A DNA stretch of 64,000 nt from Lepus europaeus (GCF_033115175.1 NC_084850.1:111893939-111957938), one strand, 5' to 3'; shown: positions 24,657 to 36,574, counted from the stretch's first letter. A program made the numbers and translations. Notes: a model not told the origin generated them from the letters alone.

Positions 24657-24986
24657 TTTTTTAAAAGGATCTATTTATTTATTGAAACGCAGAGTCGCAG
24701 AAAAAAGAGGCAGAGACAGAGGGAGATATTTTCCATCTGCTGGCTTACTCCCCAAATGGCTGAAACATCTGGGGCTGGGCCAGACCAAAGCCAATATTCA
24801 GGGGCTTCTTCCAGGTCTCTCATAGGGTACAGGGGCCCAAGGACTTGGGCCATCTTCTACTGCTTTCCCAGGCCATAGCAGAGAGCTGGATATGAAGTGG
24901 ATCAGCAGGGACTCAAACCTGTGCTCATGTGGGATGCTAGCACTGAAGGCAACAGCTTGCCCCACTATGCCATAGCACTGGCCCCA
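24657..24986 (-). mobile_element. CSINE, minus strand
   Basis: A/T-rich tail complement (ggatctatttatttattg), GA-rich region, conserved middle and a head ending in gcactggccc. Moderately diverged. Confidence 0.85.
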
Positions 24987-25024
24987 GTTGTATCCCTTTG
25001 TACAGTAAATTTAATTATGCTAGG

Positions 25025-25027
25025 AAT

Positions 25028-25072
<45 letters not shown>

Positions 25073-25300
25073 AGGCTCATTCCTATACTCCCTGAACAGG
25101 ATGACTGGACCATGCTGAAGCCAAGAGCCAGAAAGTCAATCTGGGTTTCCCCTGTGGGTGTCAGGGCTGCTGTACTTGGGTTATCAACCCATATCACAGT
25201 GCTGCCTTCCAGGGTACACATTAGTAAAAAGCTGGAATAGGGAAGGGAACCAAGAATCTAACCCAGCTACTCTGATATGAGATATGGGCATCCCAAGGGG
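25025..25300 (-). mobile_element. Diverged CSINE with (GA)n
   Basis: A long (GA)n run at about 25028-25066, followed by decayed SINE sequence ('gctgaagccaagagccagaa'). Boundaries are uncertain. Confidence 0.6.
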
Positions 25301-25481
25301 CAACTTAATATGCAAAAAGTTTCTCCTTATCTTCAGGTTTTCTGTTTCTCTAGAAATATATTTAAGGCTATGCATTTGTCCTTTATATTTATTTTGAATG
25401 GAAAACTGAAGTTTGAGATACTGTGATTAATTTTTTTATTTAATAGTTATTACTGTAATGACTTTAAAATAAACTTATTTT

Positions 25482-25787
25482 CATTTTATTTTAGAGGCAG
25501 AGAGACAGATGGAGAGAGATTTATCTGCCATTTCACTTCCCAAATGACTGCAACAGCCAAGGCTATGCCAGGCTGAAGACAGGAGGCCAGAATTCAATCT
25601 AAGTGTCCCACATAGGAGGCAGGGACCCAAGCATTTGAACCATCATCTTATGCTTCCCAGGGTGTGCATTAGCCAGAAAGCTGGATCAGAAGTGGTGTAG
25701 CCAGGACTCAAACCAGGCACTCCAATACAGGGTGTGGACCGACCTCCAAAGCAATAATTCAAGTGCTGCACCACATAGCAGTCTTGT
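25482..25787 (-). mobile_element. Diverged CSINE, minus strand
   Basis: Older SINE copy with 'cttcccaaatgactgcaaca' and 'agctggatcagaagtggtgt' blocks and a decayed head near 25770. Confidence 0.75.
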
Positions 25788-25789
25788 AA

Positions 25790-26375
25790 TTCCAACATTG
25801 AGTTCCATTTTAATCAGTAAATTATTCAGAATTATGTGTCTGATATTTGAATTAGTGCTTTGTGAAAGTATCTTTTTGTCACTAAATTTCTTAATTTTAT
25901 TTTTCCATATTTGATTTTGTGAGTCCTTATAATGGAGTTAGAGGAACTTTGAAACTTTGTGTTTTTATTTCTGTTTTTATAATATTCTGAGTGCTTGAAA
26001 ACAAATTCTACTTCCCTGATTTTGGGTTCGTATATAATGGATATGTTTATTAAGGATTGTATTGGATTATTTACATTCTTAATTCTTTGAACACTGGTTT
26101 CTGAAAGATATTTGTTACCTATCCCTAGTTTTAGTTTCTCCTTTTAGTTATACCAGATGTAACTTGAGTAAGATTAGAATGAACATTTTTACTTGGAGTG
26201 CCTCAGCCAACAGAATGTCCCACTTTTAGTACAACCTTAGCATAGATATAGCAACTACTTTGTTCAGCCTTTTAGAGAAGTTTAAATTGTTACTCCCCCC
26301 ATCTCCATGACCTTATTCAACTTAACTTACATGTTCTGCCATAGTCATCAGTGGTTGTTTTGTCCTGAGAGTACC
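25790..26375. other. Unique AT-rich DNA, possibly old L1
   Basis: No gene seen. Parts (25790-26100) have the texture of old minus-strand L1 ORF2 but are too decayed to assign. Confidence 0.3.
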
Positions 26376-26386
26376 AAGAACCTCAA

Positions 26387-26414
26387 TTTTTTTTGACAGG
26401 CAGAGTTAGACAGT

Positions 26415-26460
<46 letters not shown>

Positions 26461-26728
26461 TCTTCCTTCCGTTGGTTCACCCCCCAATGGCCGCTAAGAC
26501 CAGTGTGCTGTGCTGATCCGAAGCCAGGAGCCAGGTGCTTCTCCTGGTCTCCCATGGGGTGCAGGGCCCAAGCACTTGGGCCATCCTCCACTGCACTCCC
26601 GGGCCACAGCAGAGAGCTGGACTGGAAGAGGAGCAACCAGGACAGAATCCGGTGCCCCGACCGGGACTAGAACCTGGGGTGCCTGCACTGCAGGCGGAGG
26701 ATTAGCCAACTGAGCCGCGGCGCCGGCC
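26387..26728 (-). mobile_element. CSINE, full length, young, minus strand
   Basis: Poly(T), a long (GA)n tract (26418-26456) and an intact head. The exact TSD aagaacctcaa is at 26376-26386 and 26729-26739. Confidence 0.95.
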
Positions 26729-26739
26729 AAGAACCTCAA

Positions 26740-27165
26740 CTGTTTAACCTCTCAGAGATTTCATCAATCTAAGGTATTTTTCAGACTCAGACCCTGACCA
26801 CCTATCAACATCTCAGTCCTTTGCTTTGTCTGTATTCAATTTCTGAACTGTAGCTCATTTTCCAATTACTGTTTTACTTAGAAATAAAATATTTTCTCCA
26901 ATTGTGTGTATGGAATCCAATCTTAATCTACTTAGAGGGTGTTTCCAACTCCATATAATGGTCACCCTTGGTTGGGGATAGGAATGAGAGAGAGAGAGAG
27001 CTTCTATCAAATAAAAGTCACATGACACTTCAGAAATTGTTGACTTCATATATCTCTGGTTTTATATATATCAGGATTTTGAGCACTTGATCTGACCTAG
27101 CTGGTGCTGTGAATGAGTATACATGGTGTAAATTGGAGATGGCAACATACTGTAAGTCTACCTTA
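26740..27165. other. Unique DNA, nothing recognised
   Basis: No supported gene; a short (GA)n lies at about 26987-27001. Confidence 0.4.
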
Positions 27166-27169
27166 TTTT

Positions 27170-27223
27170 TTTTAAAAAAAGATTTATTTTATTTATTTGA
27201 AAAAGTTACAGAGAGAGGCAGAG

Positions 27224-27267
<44 letters not shown>

Positions 27268-27514
27268 CTTCCATCCACTGGTTCACTCCCCAAATGACTG
27301 CGACGGGCAGAGCTGGGCTGATCCAAAGCCAGGAGCTTCTTTCGGGTCTCCCACGTGGGAGCAGGGGCCCAAGGAATTGGATCATCTTCTACTGCTATCC
27401 CAGGCCATAGCAGAGAGCTGGATTGGAAGTGGAGCAGCCAGGACTGGAACTGGCACCCATATGGGATGCCGGCACTTCAGACCAGGGCGTTAACCTGCTG
27501 CACCACAGCGCTGC
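27170..27514 (-). mobile_element. CSINE, minus strand
   Basis: A/T tail complement (gatttattttatttatttg), a long (GA)n at about 27228-27265 and a head ending at 'ccacagcgctgca'. Probable TSD tctaccttatt / tccaaccttatt. Confidence 0.9.
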
Positions 27515-27519
27515 ACCGT

Positions 27520-29505
27520 CTCCAACCTTATTAATAATGAAAGGAGCCATTATGCCTATATTTTAGCCTAAAATAGATAATAATTGTGTTTTATTCTGCT
27601 ACAAATATTTCTAGTTTTTATTCCTCATTATGCTATAAATCCTCATAAAAAGTACTTTTAAAGATATAGTCATATGTAAGTATTTAGCTCACATTTCATT
27701 TGTAGTCAGAACAGTTGGGAGGAAGAAAAGACAGACTTGGACTTTCTCATCCTGTATTTGAAAGCACTGATGTTGGAATAATTTTGTAGCATGTTTGTGG
27801 CAGATCAGAATTAAAATCAAATCTTCTAAATCCTTCTCATATGCTTAATGATTTCATAGTCAAATTGCTCACTATAAATATTATTTCTATTTCAGGCATG
27901 AAGTAATAAAAGCCATGCATTGCTTCTGAAGCAAAATAATATGAGAACATAAACAGCTGTTCTCTTTGACATTGATCATTGACGTTGGTATAAAAATAGC
28001 ACTTTCTAGGTCAACAAAGTGAGAAATAACAAAATAACAATAGTTATGAATCCTCTGAGAAACAAATACTCCATGAAAATAAAGTTTGTTACAGCCACCC
28101 TGCCCATCTCCTGTGCCCATCATTTCATGCAGTGAGCTTAAGTGCAGACTCCCTTGCAATGGTATTGTAAGGCTCATGACACTACTTGTTAACTGGAGTG
28201 CCCTCCTCTGTGCCTCAGTTGCTGGGATCAACGTATATGTAATTTAAACCCTGTCAAATCAGTAACATTCCGTATGTTTTCACTTTGGGTAGAACCAAAT
28301 GAATTATTTTAAAAAATTAGTATGTCTATTTTTTTAAGAACATATGCTTTAGTAACCTTACTAATTACCCTTGGGGACTAAAAAGGTAATAGATTTTAAA
28401 AATGCATTATCTCTTGTAAAAATAGAATTCAGCTGAGATCCTATCTATAAGAGAACATAGAGAAAATTTTAGAAGTTATAAAGAACAATCAGTATTCAGT
28501 ATGAACAAAAGCAAAAATGTCTTCGTAGTCCCAAAGTGTAGAGCAGACAATCACTTGCCATGATTGGCAGTGATTTTATGTAAAAATAGAGAGCTCTAAG
28601 GACATGTGCAATCTGTGACCTATTAGAATTTCAGTTCAACTATTTATAGATATGTTTCCATTTAGAAATATGTTCATTGCAGTGATGACACTCAGAATAT
28701 AAGCGATAAAACGTCTAACAATGCTTATTCCCACAACCTGTATGCCACCATCTTAGGCTGTGTTACAAGAAGCTGTGTCTAGTTCATGGGAGGTAAGTAT
28801 CCTGAGGGAAGTAATACAGATCAATGACTTAAGGAACAGTAACAACATTCTTTGATTTTTTTTTAGCCAAACGTTAAGATGATTCCAGGGAATACCACTT
28901 GCATTCTTCCAAAAATCTTAGGGATCTTATGAAGAAACTAATTTTATTTCATTTGTTGTGTCTTACCAAGAAATAGGAAACATTTGAGGTCACTAGATGT
29001 ATGGTTCTGTGTCACAATAAATCCTCACATCTACTTCAGAATCACTTGAGTGGCATGGTAGATGATTAAGATCTTCTTTGTTTATAGATTTTTGAACAAA
29101 ATTTGTAGGCAAATTTTAAGGTGCCAGGATACTGTAAGTATAATATTGCATAGAAGGAACATGCATAAGGCCTGTCTTCTATATACTAGAAATGCTGTCT
29201 TCTGTATACTGGAAATAAACAGTTGCTCTCATGGATGTGGGAAAGAGTCAAGACATAATCCCTTCCCCCAAATCAGAGTCAGGAAATGGGAAGTGGGTCA
29301 TGTAGGACCCAGTAGCACCAAACCGAAGAACTTGTCAGCCATCTTTCTGGGAATTTCATTCATTCTTTTAGCATAAAAAAGGAGGCAGACTCAAAATCAA
29401 GCAGAAAGATACTGAGCTAAAACCATGAGGACAAAGAGTACAGAATAGTTACTAGAGGTACAAATTATGGCATGATGGAACAAGGGACATGCTAGACCGC
29501 TTCCC
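27520..29505. other. 2-kb unique stretch, no gene seen
   Basis: No exon, RNA gene or young repeat could be supported. Short open frames (114 codons minus at 27887, 104 codons plus at 29062) lack recognisable domains. A small imperfect duplication (ctgtcttctatatactagaa / ctgtcttctgtatactggaa) lies at about 29169-29214. Confidence 0.45.
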
Positions 29506-29523
29506 TACCAAAACAATTTAATC

Positions 29524-29650
29524 CAGCGCGGTGCGCCGGCTGCAGCGCGCTACCGTGGCGGCCATTAGAGGGTGAACCAACGGCAAAGGAAGACCTTTCT
29601 CTCTGTCTCTCTCTCTCTCTCACTGTCCACTCTGCCTGTCCAAAAAAAAA
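29524..29650 (+). mobile_element. 5'-truncated CSINE with TSD
   Basis: Only the last 127 bp of a CSINE are present, from 'cagcgcggtgcgccggctgc' to the A tail. The exact 14-bp TSD aaaacaatttaatc at 29510-29523 and 29651-29664 shows the truncation happened during insertion, not later. Confidence 0.95.
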
Positions 29651-29664
29651 AAAACAATTTAATC

Positions 29665-30120
29665 ACCAAAAATTATGAAAGACAAATATCACATGCTTTC
29701 TCTATGGAAGTTAATAGAGTATGCAAATTCTGTGGATGTCAAATGATTTGGTATTTAGTTATAAGTATTACTTCACTGAATCATACTATGTAAACAACAA
29801 AGTCCCTTCTTTCCCATTATGATGATTGTCATGAATTCCTCACTCTGATATTAATATCTCTGATTTCAAGAAAAATTAGCATATACATATATGTATATAA
29901 TGTCTACATTTGAAGTGAATGTGGCAAAGTGTTTAAAAATTATAAAATAAAGAAAAAAGCAAAAAATATAAAAGAAAAATCTTCTAAAGTCTCGGGAAAT
30001 TTTCCTAAAACTGTAGCGCATAGGAGATGCACTTATTCAAAAGAATCTACTAAATTTTAGTCCTTTTCGTCTGGCATCTGACCTGCAACCTGGTCTATTA
30101 CTCACCCATCCCCAGTTGTT
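29665..30120. other. Unique AT-rich DNA
   Basis: No gene recognised. Confidence 0.4.
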
Positions 30121-30174
30121 CTTTGTTACAGAGTCTCTGTCCTAAGTATGAGTGGCTACATTTTCGTTCCATAA

Positions 30175-30239
30175 TGCACAGGCTGCTGGTGTTTCTCTCA
30201 CTCCTCTTACTTCTCTGGTGCAAAAACTCTGTTCCAGGT
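30175..30239 (+). CDS. Candidate signal-peptide exon (unconfirmed)
   Basis: From the ATG at 30175 the sequence encodes a short N-region and a strongly hydrophobic leucine run, MHRLLVFLSLLLLLWC, then KNSVPG. This is directly followed by a possible splice donor (CCAG|GTATGC) in phase 1. Small secreted proteins such as beta-defensins have first exons of this shape. No matching second exon was found nearby, no family is recognised and the start context is weak. It may be chance or a decayed exon. Confidence 0.2.
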
Positions 30240-30554
30240 ATGCAGAAAATATTGAATTACCTTCTTACACCCAATCCTCATAGGTTGAAACCAATATCTC
30301 TCACTTTCTGTAGGCAAAGAGTACTGAGCCTCTGCTCACTGATGAAGTGGAAGTTCCATGCCGGAGGGGCGAGCTGAGTAGACCAGGGTTGATACTGCAG
30401 TATACCAGTGCCCATTCTTGAAATAAGATTGTTACTCTGGGAACTGTGTCCCTATCACCAGCTCTCATGCAGTGGTAAAAGGGTTCTGCCAAGGATAAAA
30501 GTAAGCTTTAAGAGGACACCTTTGTATGAGGAGATGTACCAATAAAAATAGGAA

Positions 30555-30885
30555 TATTTGGGGTTATGACTTTGGTGCAGTGGTAAGACCTGGTTTGGGA
30601 TGTCTGCATCCCTTATTGGAGTGCCTGGCTTCAAGTCCTAGCTGTACTTCTAATTCCAATTTCTTCCAAATGTGTATCCTGGGAGGTAGCAGTGATAGCC
30701 CAAGTAATGGGGTCCCTGCCATCCAAGTGCGAGGCCTGGACTGAGTTCCTGGCTCTTGCCTTTGGCCTATCGGCCTCAACTGTTGTAGGTACTTGCAGAG
30801 TGAACCACTGAATGAGAGAGCTCTCCCTCTCTCTGTTTCTCTGTCTCTGTGCCTTTAAAATCAATCAATCAATTAATAAAAATGT
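30555..30885 (+). mobile_element. Old, diverged CSINE-like copy
   Basis: Ancient SINE with recognisable order: 'tttggtgcagtggtaagacc' head, 'ccaatttcttccaaatgtgt' middle, CT-rich region and (aatc)n/A-rich tail. Strongly diverged, from an older subfamily. Confidence 0.65.
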
Positions 30886-30908
30886 ATAAATAAAATAGAT
30901 ATATTTTC

Positions 30909-31241
30909 TTTTTTAAAAAGATTTTATTTATTTATTTGAGAGGTAGAGTTACAGACAGTGAGAGGGAGAGACAGAGAGAAAGTCTTTCTTCCGTTGGTTC
31001 ACTCACCAGATGGCTGCAACAGCTGGATCTGTGCTGATCCGAAGCCAGGAGCCAGGTGCTTCTTCCTGGTCTCCCATGTGGGTGCAGGGGCCCAAGGACT
31101 TGGGCCATCTTCTATTGCTTTCTCAGGCTATAGCAGAGAGCTGGATTGGAAGAGGAGCAGCCGGGACTAGAACCGACACCCATATGGGATGCCGGCACCA
31201 CAGGTAGAGGATTAAACCTACTGCGCCACGGAGCCAGTCCC
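30909..31241 (-). mobile_element. CSINE, minus strand, exact TSD
   Basis: Complete reverse-orientation CSINE with the exact 17-bp TSD aaaatagatatattttc at 30892-30908 and 31242-31258. Confidence 0.95.
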
Positions 31242-31259
31242 AAAATAGATATATTTTCA

Positions 31260-31878
31260 ACATATGAAAGGACTTTAAAAAGCTATGGGAAATGGAATGG
31301 AAAGATGATAAACCTTTCCCATCAATGTTTTTCAGATCCTTAATATATAGAGAAGTAAATACATTATGGAAAGAGCCAATACACAAAGCAGAGAAGGGCA
31401 TAACAAAAAAGAAAACTACAGGGCATACAGAAATCCTTAACAAAATACTACCCTATGAATTCAACAGTACATTACAAAGATCATTCACCATGATCAAGTA
31501 GGATTCATCTCAGGGATGCGAAGATGATTCAACATACACAAATCAATGCATATGATACGCCACGGCAACAGAATGAAGGGCAAAAATCATGAACATTTAA
31601 ATAGATGCAGGAAAAGCATTGACAAAAATTCAATAGCCTGTTATTTTAAAAAACTCTGCACAAATTAGGTATAGAAGGAATGAACCTTAACATATTAAAC
31701 ACCATAGAATGATAAACCCAGAATAAGCATCATGCTTATCGGGGAAAAGTTGAAAGTTTTTCCTCTAAAACCAGGAACAAGACATAAATGTCTATTCTTG
31801 ATACTTCTATTCAATGCAGTACAAGAAGTCCTAGCCAGAGAATTAAGCAAGAAAAAATAATTGTCATTCAAATTGGAT
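31260..31878 (+). mobile_element. Old L1 ORF2 fragment (left part)
   Basis: Decayed plus-strand L1 ORF2 reverse-transcriptase region. It includes the remains of the 'RPISL...' to 'DAEKAFD' order around 31400-31640 with stops and indels. It is the target into which the young L1 at 31897 inserted, and it resumes at 37040. Confidence 0.75.
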
Positions 31879-31896
31879 AGAAAGAATTAAATTCCG

Positions 31897-32796
31897 AGAG
31901 TTATCAGATTGGCGGCAAGATGGCGGAATAGGCAGGGAGCACACTTAGTCCGGGGGGAGAGAAAGTTTAATATAAGTGGAGATACTGCAGGGTCAAGGAA
32001 GAGTAGGGGATGAAACAGCAGAGGAAACTCTTCCGGAACTAGTGATTCACAGTGGACCTGCGTGGAGAGCGTGGGAGCCCAAGTTCGGGACACCAGTGGC
32101 AGACTCAACGCACCAGCGCTGGAACGCGAGGTGAGCCGAACCTCCATAGCCTGAGATACCAGCAGGCAAGCAGAAAGAGGAGGCTAGAGGGAACGAGGCT
32201 TGAAACTCGGTGGGGAAAAGTTCACCAGGCTAACTAGAAGAGAGAGAAAAAAAATAAAAAAAGTGACTGATACGGACACAAGTTTCTCTCCGCTCACCTC
32301 TCAAAGGCGAGCAAGACAAAGAGCAGGTGCCATTTTGGACATACGTCATAAGCAGGGCGACCTCAGGTCTGCACCAGCCCTGAGCCTAGCAGAAAAACCT
32401 GGCTCTGGGGGGAGGGGTGAAATAACAGGAGATTAGCATCTAACTTGGCAACCCAGTGGGAAACTGCAGGAGAATTGGAGCCCACACTGAGGGCAGCAGA
32501 GATTCCCTGTGTGGTCCTTGGGAAAGAGCTTCCGATCTTTGGCTCCTGTGGGTATATCATTTGCCTGCTAACTACCTTCAATTACCTTCAGCTGTGCGGA
32601 ATTACTTCCCTTTTAAATCAAAAAAGAGAGAGAGATTTACCACACCTAACCTGGGAGTGTCATCCTTGACACACCCTCAACCCTGAGGAACCAAACACAG
32701 CTCTCAGTCCACACTCATCTCAAGCCTCTAAGGCTCCACTGAAAGCAGACAGTCCACTTAATATAGAGCCATAGTGTAACAAGAAAAAACACCACA
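31897..32796 (+). promoter_or_regulatory. L1 5' UTR / internal promoter
   Basis: Leader matching that of the L1 at 14678, beginning with the aagatggcgg motif a few bases into the element. Complete, so this copy may start its own transcripts. A 61-codon upstream open frame (32052-32237) is also open in the other L1 but has many amino-acid differences. Confidence 0.75.
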
Positions 32797-33858
32797 GTGA
32801 AGAAACCAAATATCTCCAACATGCCAAACAACAAACGCAAAAACCAAGCTAACAAGAACAAGGAAGACACTATGACGCCCCCAAATGAAAAAGACACCCC
32901 AATTCAAGATTATGAAGATGATGAGATAGAAGAAATGCAAGAAGCGGATCTCAAAAAATTGAAAAGAACATTAAGAAGTTCTCAAAAACAAATTCTTGAA
33001 CTACAGAAATCCTTCATGGACAAGATAGAAAATCTCTCTCGTGAAAGTGAAATATTAAGGAGGAATCAAAATGAAATGAAACAACTAGTGGAACAAGAAA
33101 CTCTGATAGTGACTAGAAATCATAATGAAATGAAGAGTTCAATAGATCAAATGACAAACACATTAGAGAGCCTTAAAAACAGAATGGGCGAAGCAGAAGA
33201 GAGAATATCAGACTTAGAAGACAGAGAACAGGAAAGGAAACAGGCAAACCAAAGAAAAGAAGAAGAAATTAGAAATCTAAAAAATATTGTCGGGAATCTA
33301 CAGGATACTATTAAAAAACCCAACATTCGGGTTCTAGGAGTTCCTGAAGGCATGGAGAGGGAGAAAGGATTAGAAGGCATTTTCAGTGAGATACTAGCAG
33401 AAAATTTCCCAGGTTTGGAGAAGGACAGGGGCATCTTAGTACAGGAAGCTTATAGAACCTCTAGTAAACATGACCAAAAGAGATCCTCACCACGACATGT
33501 TGTAATCAAACTCACCACAGTGAAACATAAAGAAAAGATCCTAAAAGGTGCAAGAGAGAAACGTCAGATCACTCTTAGAGGATCTCCAATTAGACTCACA
33601 GCAGACTTCTCATCAGAAACCCTACAAGCTAGAAGGGAATGGCGAGACATAGCCCAGGTACTAAGAGAGAAAAACTGCCAGCCCAGAATACTATATCCTG
33701 CAAAGCTCTCATTTGTGAATGAAGGTGAAATTAAGACTTTTCATAGCAAACAGAAACTGAAAGAATTTGTTGCCACTCGTCCTGCCCTGCAAAAGATGCT
33801 TAAAGATGTGTTACACACAGAAACACAGAAACATGGTCACCAATATGAAAGAAGGTAA
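32797..33858 (+). CDS. L1 ORF1 protein (RNA-binding chaperone), intact
   Basis: A 353-residue ORF1p, the same length as that at 21112 and readily alignable end to end. It has a basic/acidic N-terminus, a coiled coil (about 50-165), an RRM-like domain with [10 protein letters not shown], and a C-terminal nucleic-acid-binding domain. It is followed by non-ORF2 sequence. ORF1p binds the RNA that encodes it, so a protein encoded by an ORF2-less element could still package its own RNA and borrow ORF2p in trans. No stop or frameshift was seen. Confidence 0.95.
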   Translation: MKKPNISNMPNNKRKNQANKNKEDTMTPPNEKDTPIQDYEDDEIEEMQEADLKKLKRTLRSSQKQILELQKSFMDKIENLSRESEILRRNQNEMKQLVEQETLIVTRNHNEMKSSIDQMTNTLESLKNRMGEAEERISDLEDREQERKQANQRKEEEIRNLKNIVGNLQDTIKKPNIRVLGVPEGMEREKGLEGIFSEILAENFPGLEKDRGILVQEAYRTSSKHDQKRSSPRHVVIKLTTVKHKEKILKGAREKRQITLRGSPIRLTADFSSETLQARREWRDIAQVLREKNCQPRILYPAKLSFVNEGEIKTFHSKQKLKEFVATRPALQKMLKDVLHTETQKHGHQYERR

Positions 33859-33898
33859 AGGAAGGAAACCTCACAGCAAAAGATCACAGGAAGCTCAA

Positions 33899-36570
33899 TT
33901 TCTCTTTGACATAGAATTAAACTCTGATGCTCTGTTAAAGCAATGTGTTAAAGTAATCTATTATGTTCTCTTGATGTCTGTTAAATTCTAATTGTTCAAA
34001 AACAGCTGAATTTTTATTAAGAGCTATGGGTTATTTAAATATGTGCTTTTTTCAAAGATTTGAATAATCACCTTGTAACAATGATCAAATTTGGTCTATG
34101 TTATGTCATGATTTTAAGAAATCTTATTTCAACCAGATATTTTGGATTTTGAGCCTTCTTGGCATTCTTGACAGGCATTCAAAAAATCAAAGTTTCAAAC
34201 AATCTGGTCTCTAAAATTTCCAGTAAATCCTGGACTTTGGTTTTTCCAGTTTGGGCCCAACTGATAAAAATCAAAGGACCTATGTCTCTCATCTTATAGA
34301 GACACCAACTAATCAGTCTATTTGGAGTATATTAGAAGGACTGTCAAGATGTGATGTGGTACCAGACTTTAAGTTTCTATAATGGAAAATGCTATTAATA
34401 CAAATGTTTGAGAATTAAAAAGTCTAATGATCTTGTGTTACTAGACATGATAGTTATCTTAATGAGAAAGCCCCAGAGGCTTAAAGGGTTAAATACTTGT
34501 AAAATCCTGCAGGTGCTTTCAAAAATACTGTGAAGTAAGCAAGTGCCTCTTGTTGGTTGATGAGTTTATAATTTTAAACATGGCGACTTAAAGTCTTTTG
34601 TCATCCACAGTTATATGTGATCTGCTGCTCATAAAACTAAAGCGTTGTTGGTTCTGTGTTTAGCTGTCCTCCTATAGGTTCCTATGGACTTTTTCCAGCC
34701 ACTTCTATTGTATTCAGTACTTTGGGATGGCTCTGTAAACAGATGAAGCCAATAATGTATTAACAGTACCAACTGAGAGAAAGTATGGTTAACTGAGGTT
34801 ACTAAAAAGAAAAGGCAATTCAAATCAATTGGCAATCTACAAAAAGAGATAAAGATTTTAAAAGCTATTATTAAAATTGCTATATTGGCCTATTATGCTA
34901 TATTATATGTGTGTACATATTGTATGTCCACATGGGGAAATTTTATTAAGAGTTTTATTTTAAATGGCTTATAGATAAGATTGTCCATAAATTTAAGCTG
35001 CTAAAATCAATCAAAGACACATTTTAATTTGTGGGACCTGAATCTGTGTATCATATGTTTTAAACTTGTTGGTAGAAAGAAACTAAAAACATTTTAGATG
35101 GTTGTGCTTAAGTTTACTGGCTAAACAAACTACACCATGTTAGATATTTAAGAGGTGTTTTCAAATACATGATTCTTAAAATTTATAGGAGGCATTGGAC
35201 CTTCTGGTAAATGTTTTCTTAAGTTGTTATCTAATGGTTGAAACGGTTTGCTAAGTATTCATGTGATATTGCTATTGTCAGCAAGCGATCTAGGACTTGC
35301 TCCCTCATTTCTCTATTCTAAGCCCAACTTGTTCTTTCATTTCTCTATTCTCTTCAAGGTAGGAAACTAATTCTATTATGAAGGAATCTGTAGGATGCAC
35401 AATTTAATCTTTAGACCTTATAAAAGAGATGGCTAACATTTTTCTGCAATAGCATAGCCAAAATAAGAACTCAAATAATAATCTCATAGCTAGATTCACC
35501 TTGCCATCAGCGAAGTATACAGTAAGTAGAAAAAACCTCCCTTTCAGACCAAAGGGAAAGAAAGTTTTGAAGTAAGAATATAATTTTGCTCATGGGCATT
35601 GTCTACCTTAGAAAAACTACTACAGAACATGCCTGTGACTATAGACTTGTAGTTCAGGCCACAGAAGATTAGAGATGGGACACGGGCACTCCCTTGACTT
35701 GCATCGTCTGGTCTGCTTTAACACAAACCAGGAGGAAAAGAAAGCTCGGCATCAGAAGCAATGGGTGGCAGGCCTATTAATGGCTGATCTGTACAGTGAT
35801 CTGCCCTCAGGGAGACCCAACAGGCCAGTCCACTGCAGTGGCTTTCAATGTGGTAAGCCTGGGCTTCAGCAGAAGTCAGCTTGTGAAGAGCCCTGGCAGC
35901 TCTGCCTAGAGTTGGATCACTGGAAATGGACCTGCCCTGGAGTCGAAGGATGCCCAGGTCAGAGCCACAGATCTTATTGGCTCTAAGCTGAAAAGCCCTT
36001 CACTCAGCCCAACTTCCAAAGTGACCACTGCAGCTGAGGGGATGGCCAAGTAGGGTCAGCAACATTGCAGGCAGAACTGTAAATTGCTTGTTAGAGATGC
36101 CACCTGCCTTTACCTGGCCAGCTCTCCTCCCAGCCCAGCCAAGTAATGACAGTCAACAGAGTGCCTTCCCCTAGGAGGTTCACACCTCCCTTAGGATATA
36201 CCCCATGTGAAGAGATAGATAGATCTGGGCCTCTGAATTTACAAGGCCTAAAGCCCACCAGATTATTATCAAGCCCCTTCTATCAGGTTCTATTTGCCTC
36301 TCAATCAGAAAACTTAATTGTAGCTTAGACAGCACCTTTCTTAGCTCCTCTAATAATGACTCTGTCCTTTGTTCTAGGCCCTGTCTAGTGCACTTGGGCC
36401 TCATTCCTTTGTAATCATAACCTCCACTCTACCACCAATGGCTCTACTCCCAACCTGTGTGTACTGATGGTCCTCTTCCCCACTTAATGCTGTATAATTG
36501 TTCAAACCTGGTAAATGCCACTCTTAGGATCATTGGTTACTATCCTCACCCTGTCTTTTATGACCTTGTC
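33899..36570 (+). mobile_element. Retrovirus-like segment replacing ORF2 and part of the L1 3' UTR
   Basis: This follows ORF1 almost directly. It shares about 34016-34150 and 34880-36570 with the L1 at 14678, but has two parts absent there: about 33899-34015 and about 34155-34880. It includes the fossil gag-like frame at 35675. The L1 3' end resumes near 36575 (gtcggcaaac block). The origin from an endogenous retrovirus is inferred from the zinc-knuckle-like frame only. Confidence 0.6.
35675..35986 (+). pseudogene. Fossil gag nucleocapsid-like frame (second copy)
   Basis: Counterpart of the frame at 15684-16046, ending earlier at a stop. It shows the same two damaged cysteine knots (FQCGKPG, and a C-x4-H-W-K-x2-C-P arrangement), preceded by the same charged stretch. 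No functional protein is expected. Confidence 0.5.
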
Positions 36571-36574
36571 TAAA

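Noticed and set aside
32052..32237. 61-codon upstream frame in the L1 5' UTR, open in both young L1s (also 22735-22920).
   Set aside because: Same length but many amino-acid-changing differences between two very similar elements, so no sign of selection on the peptide.
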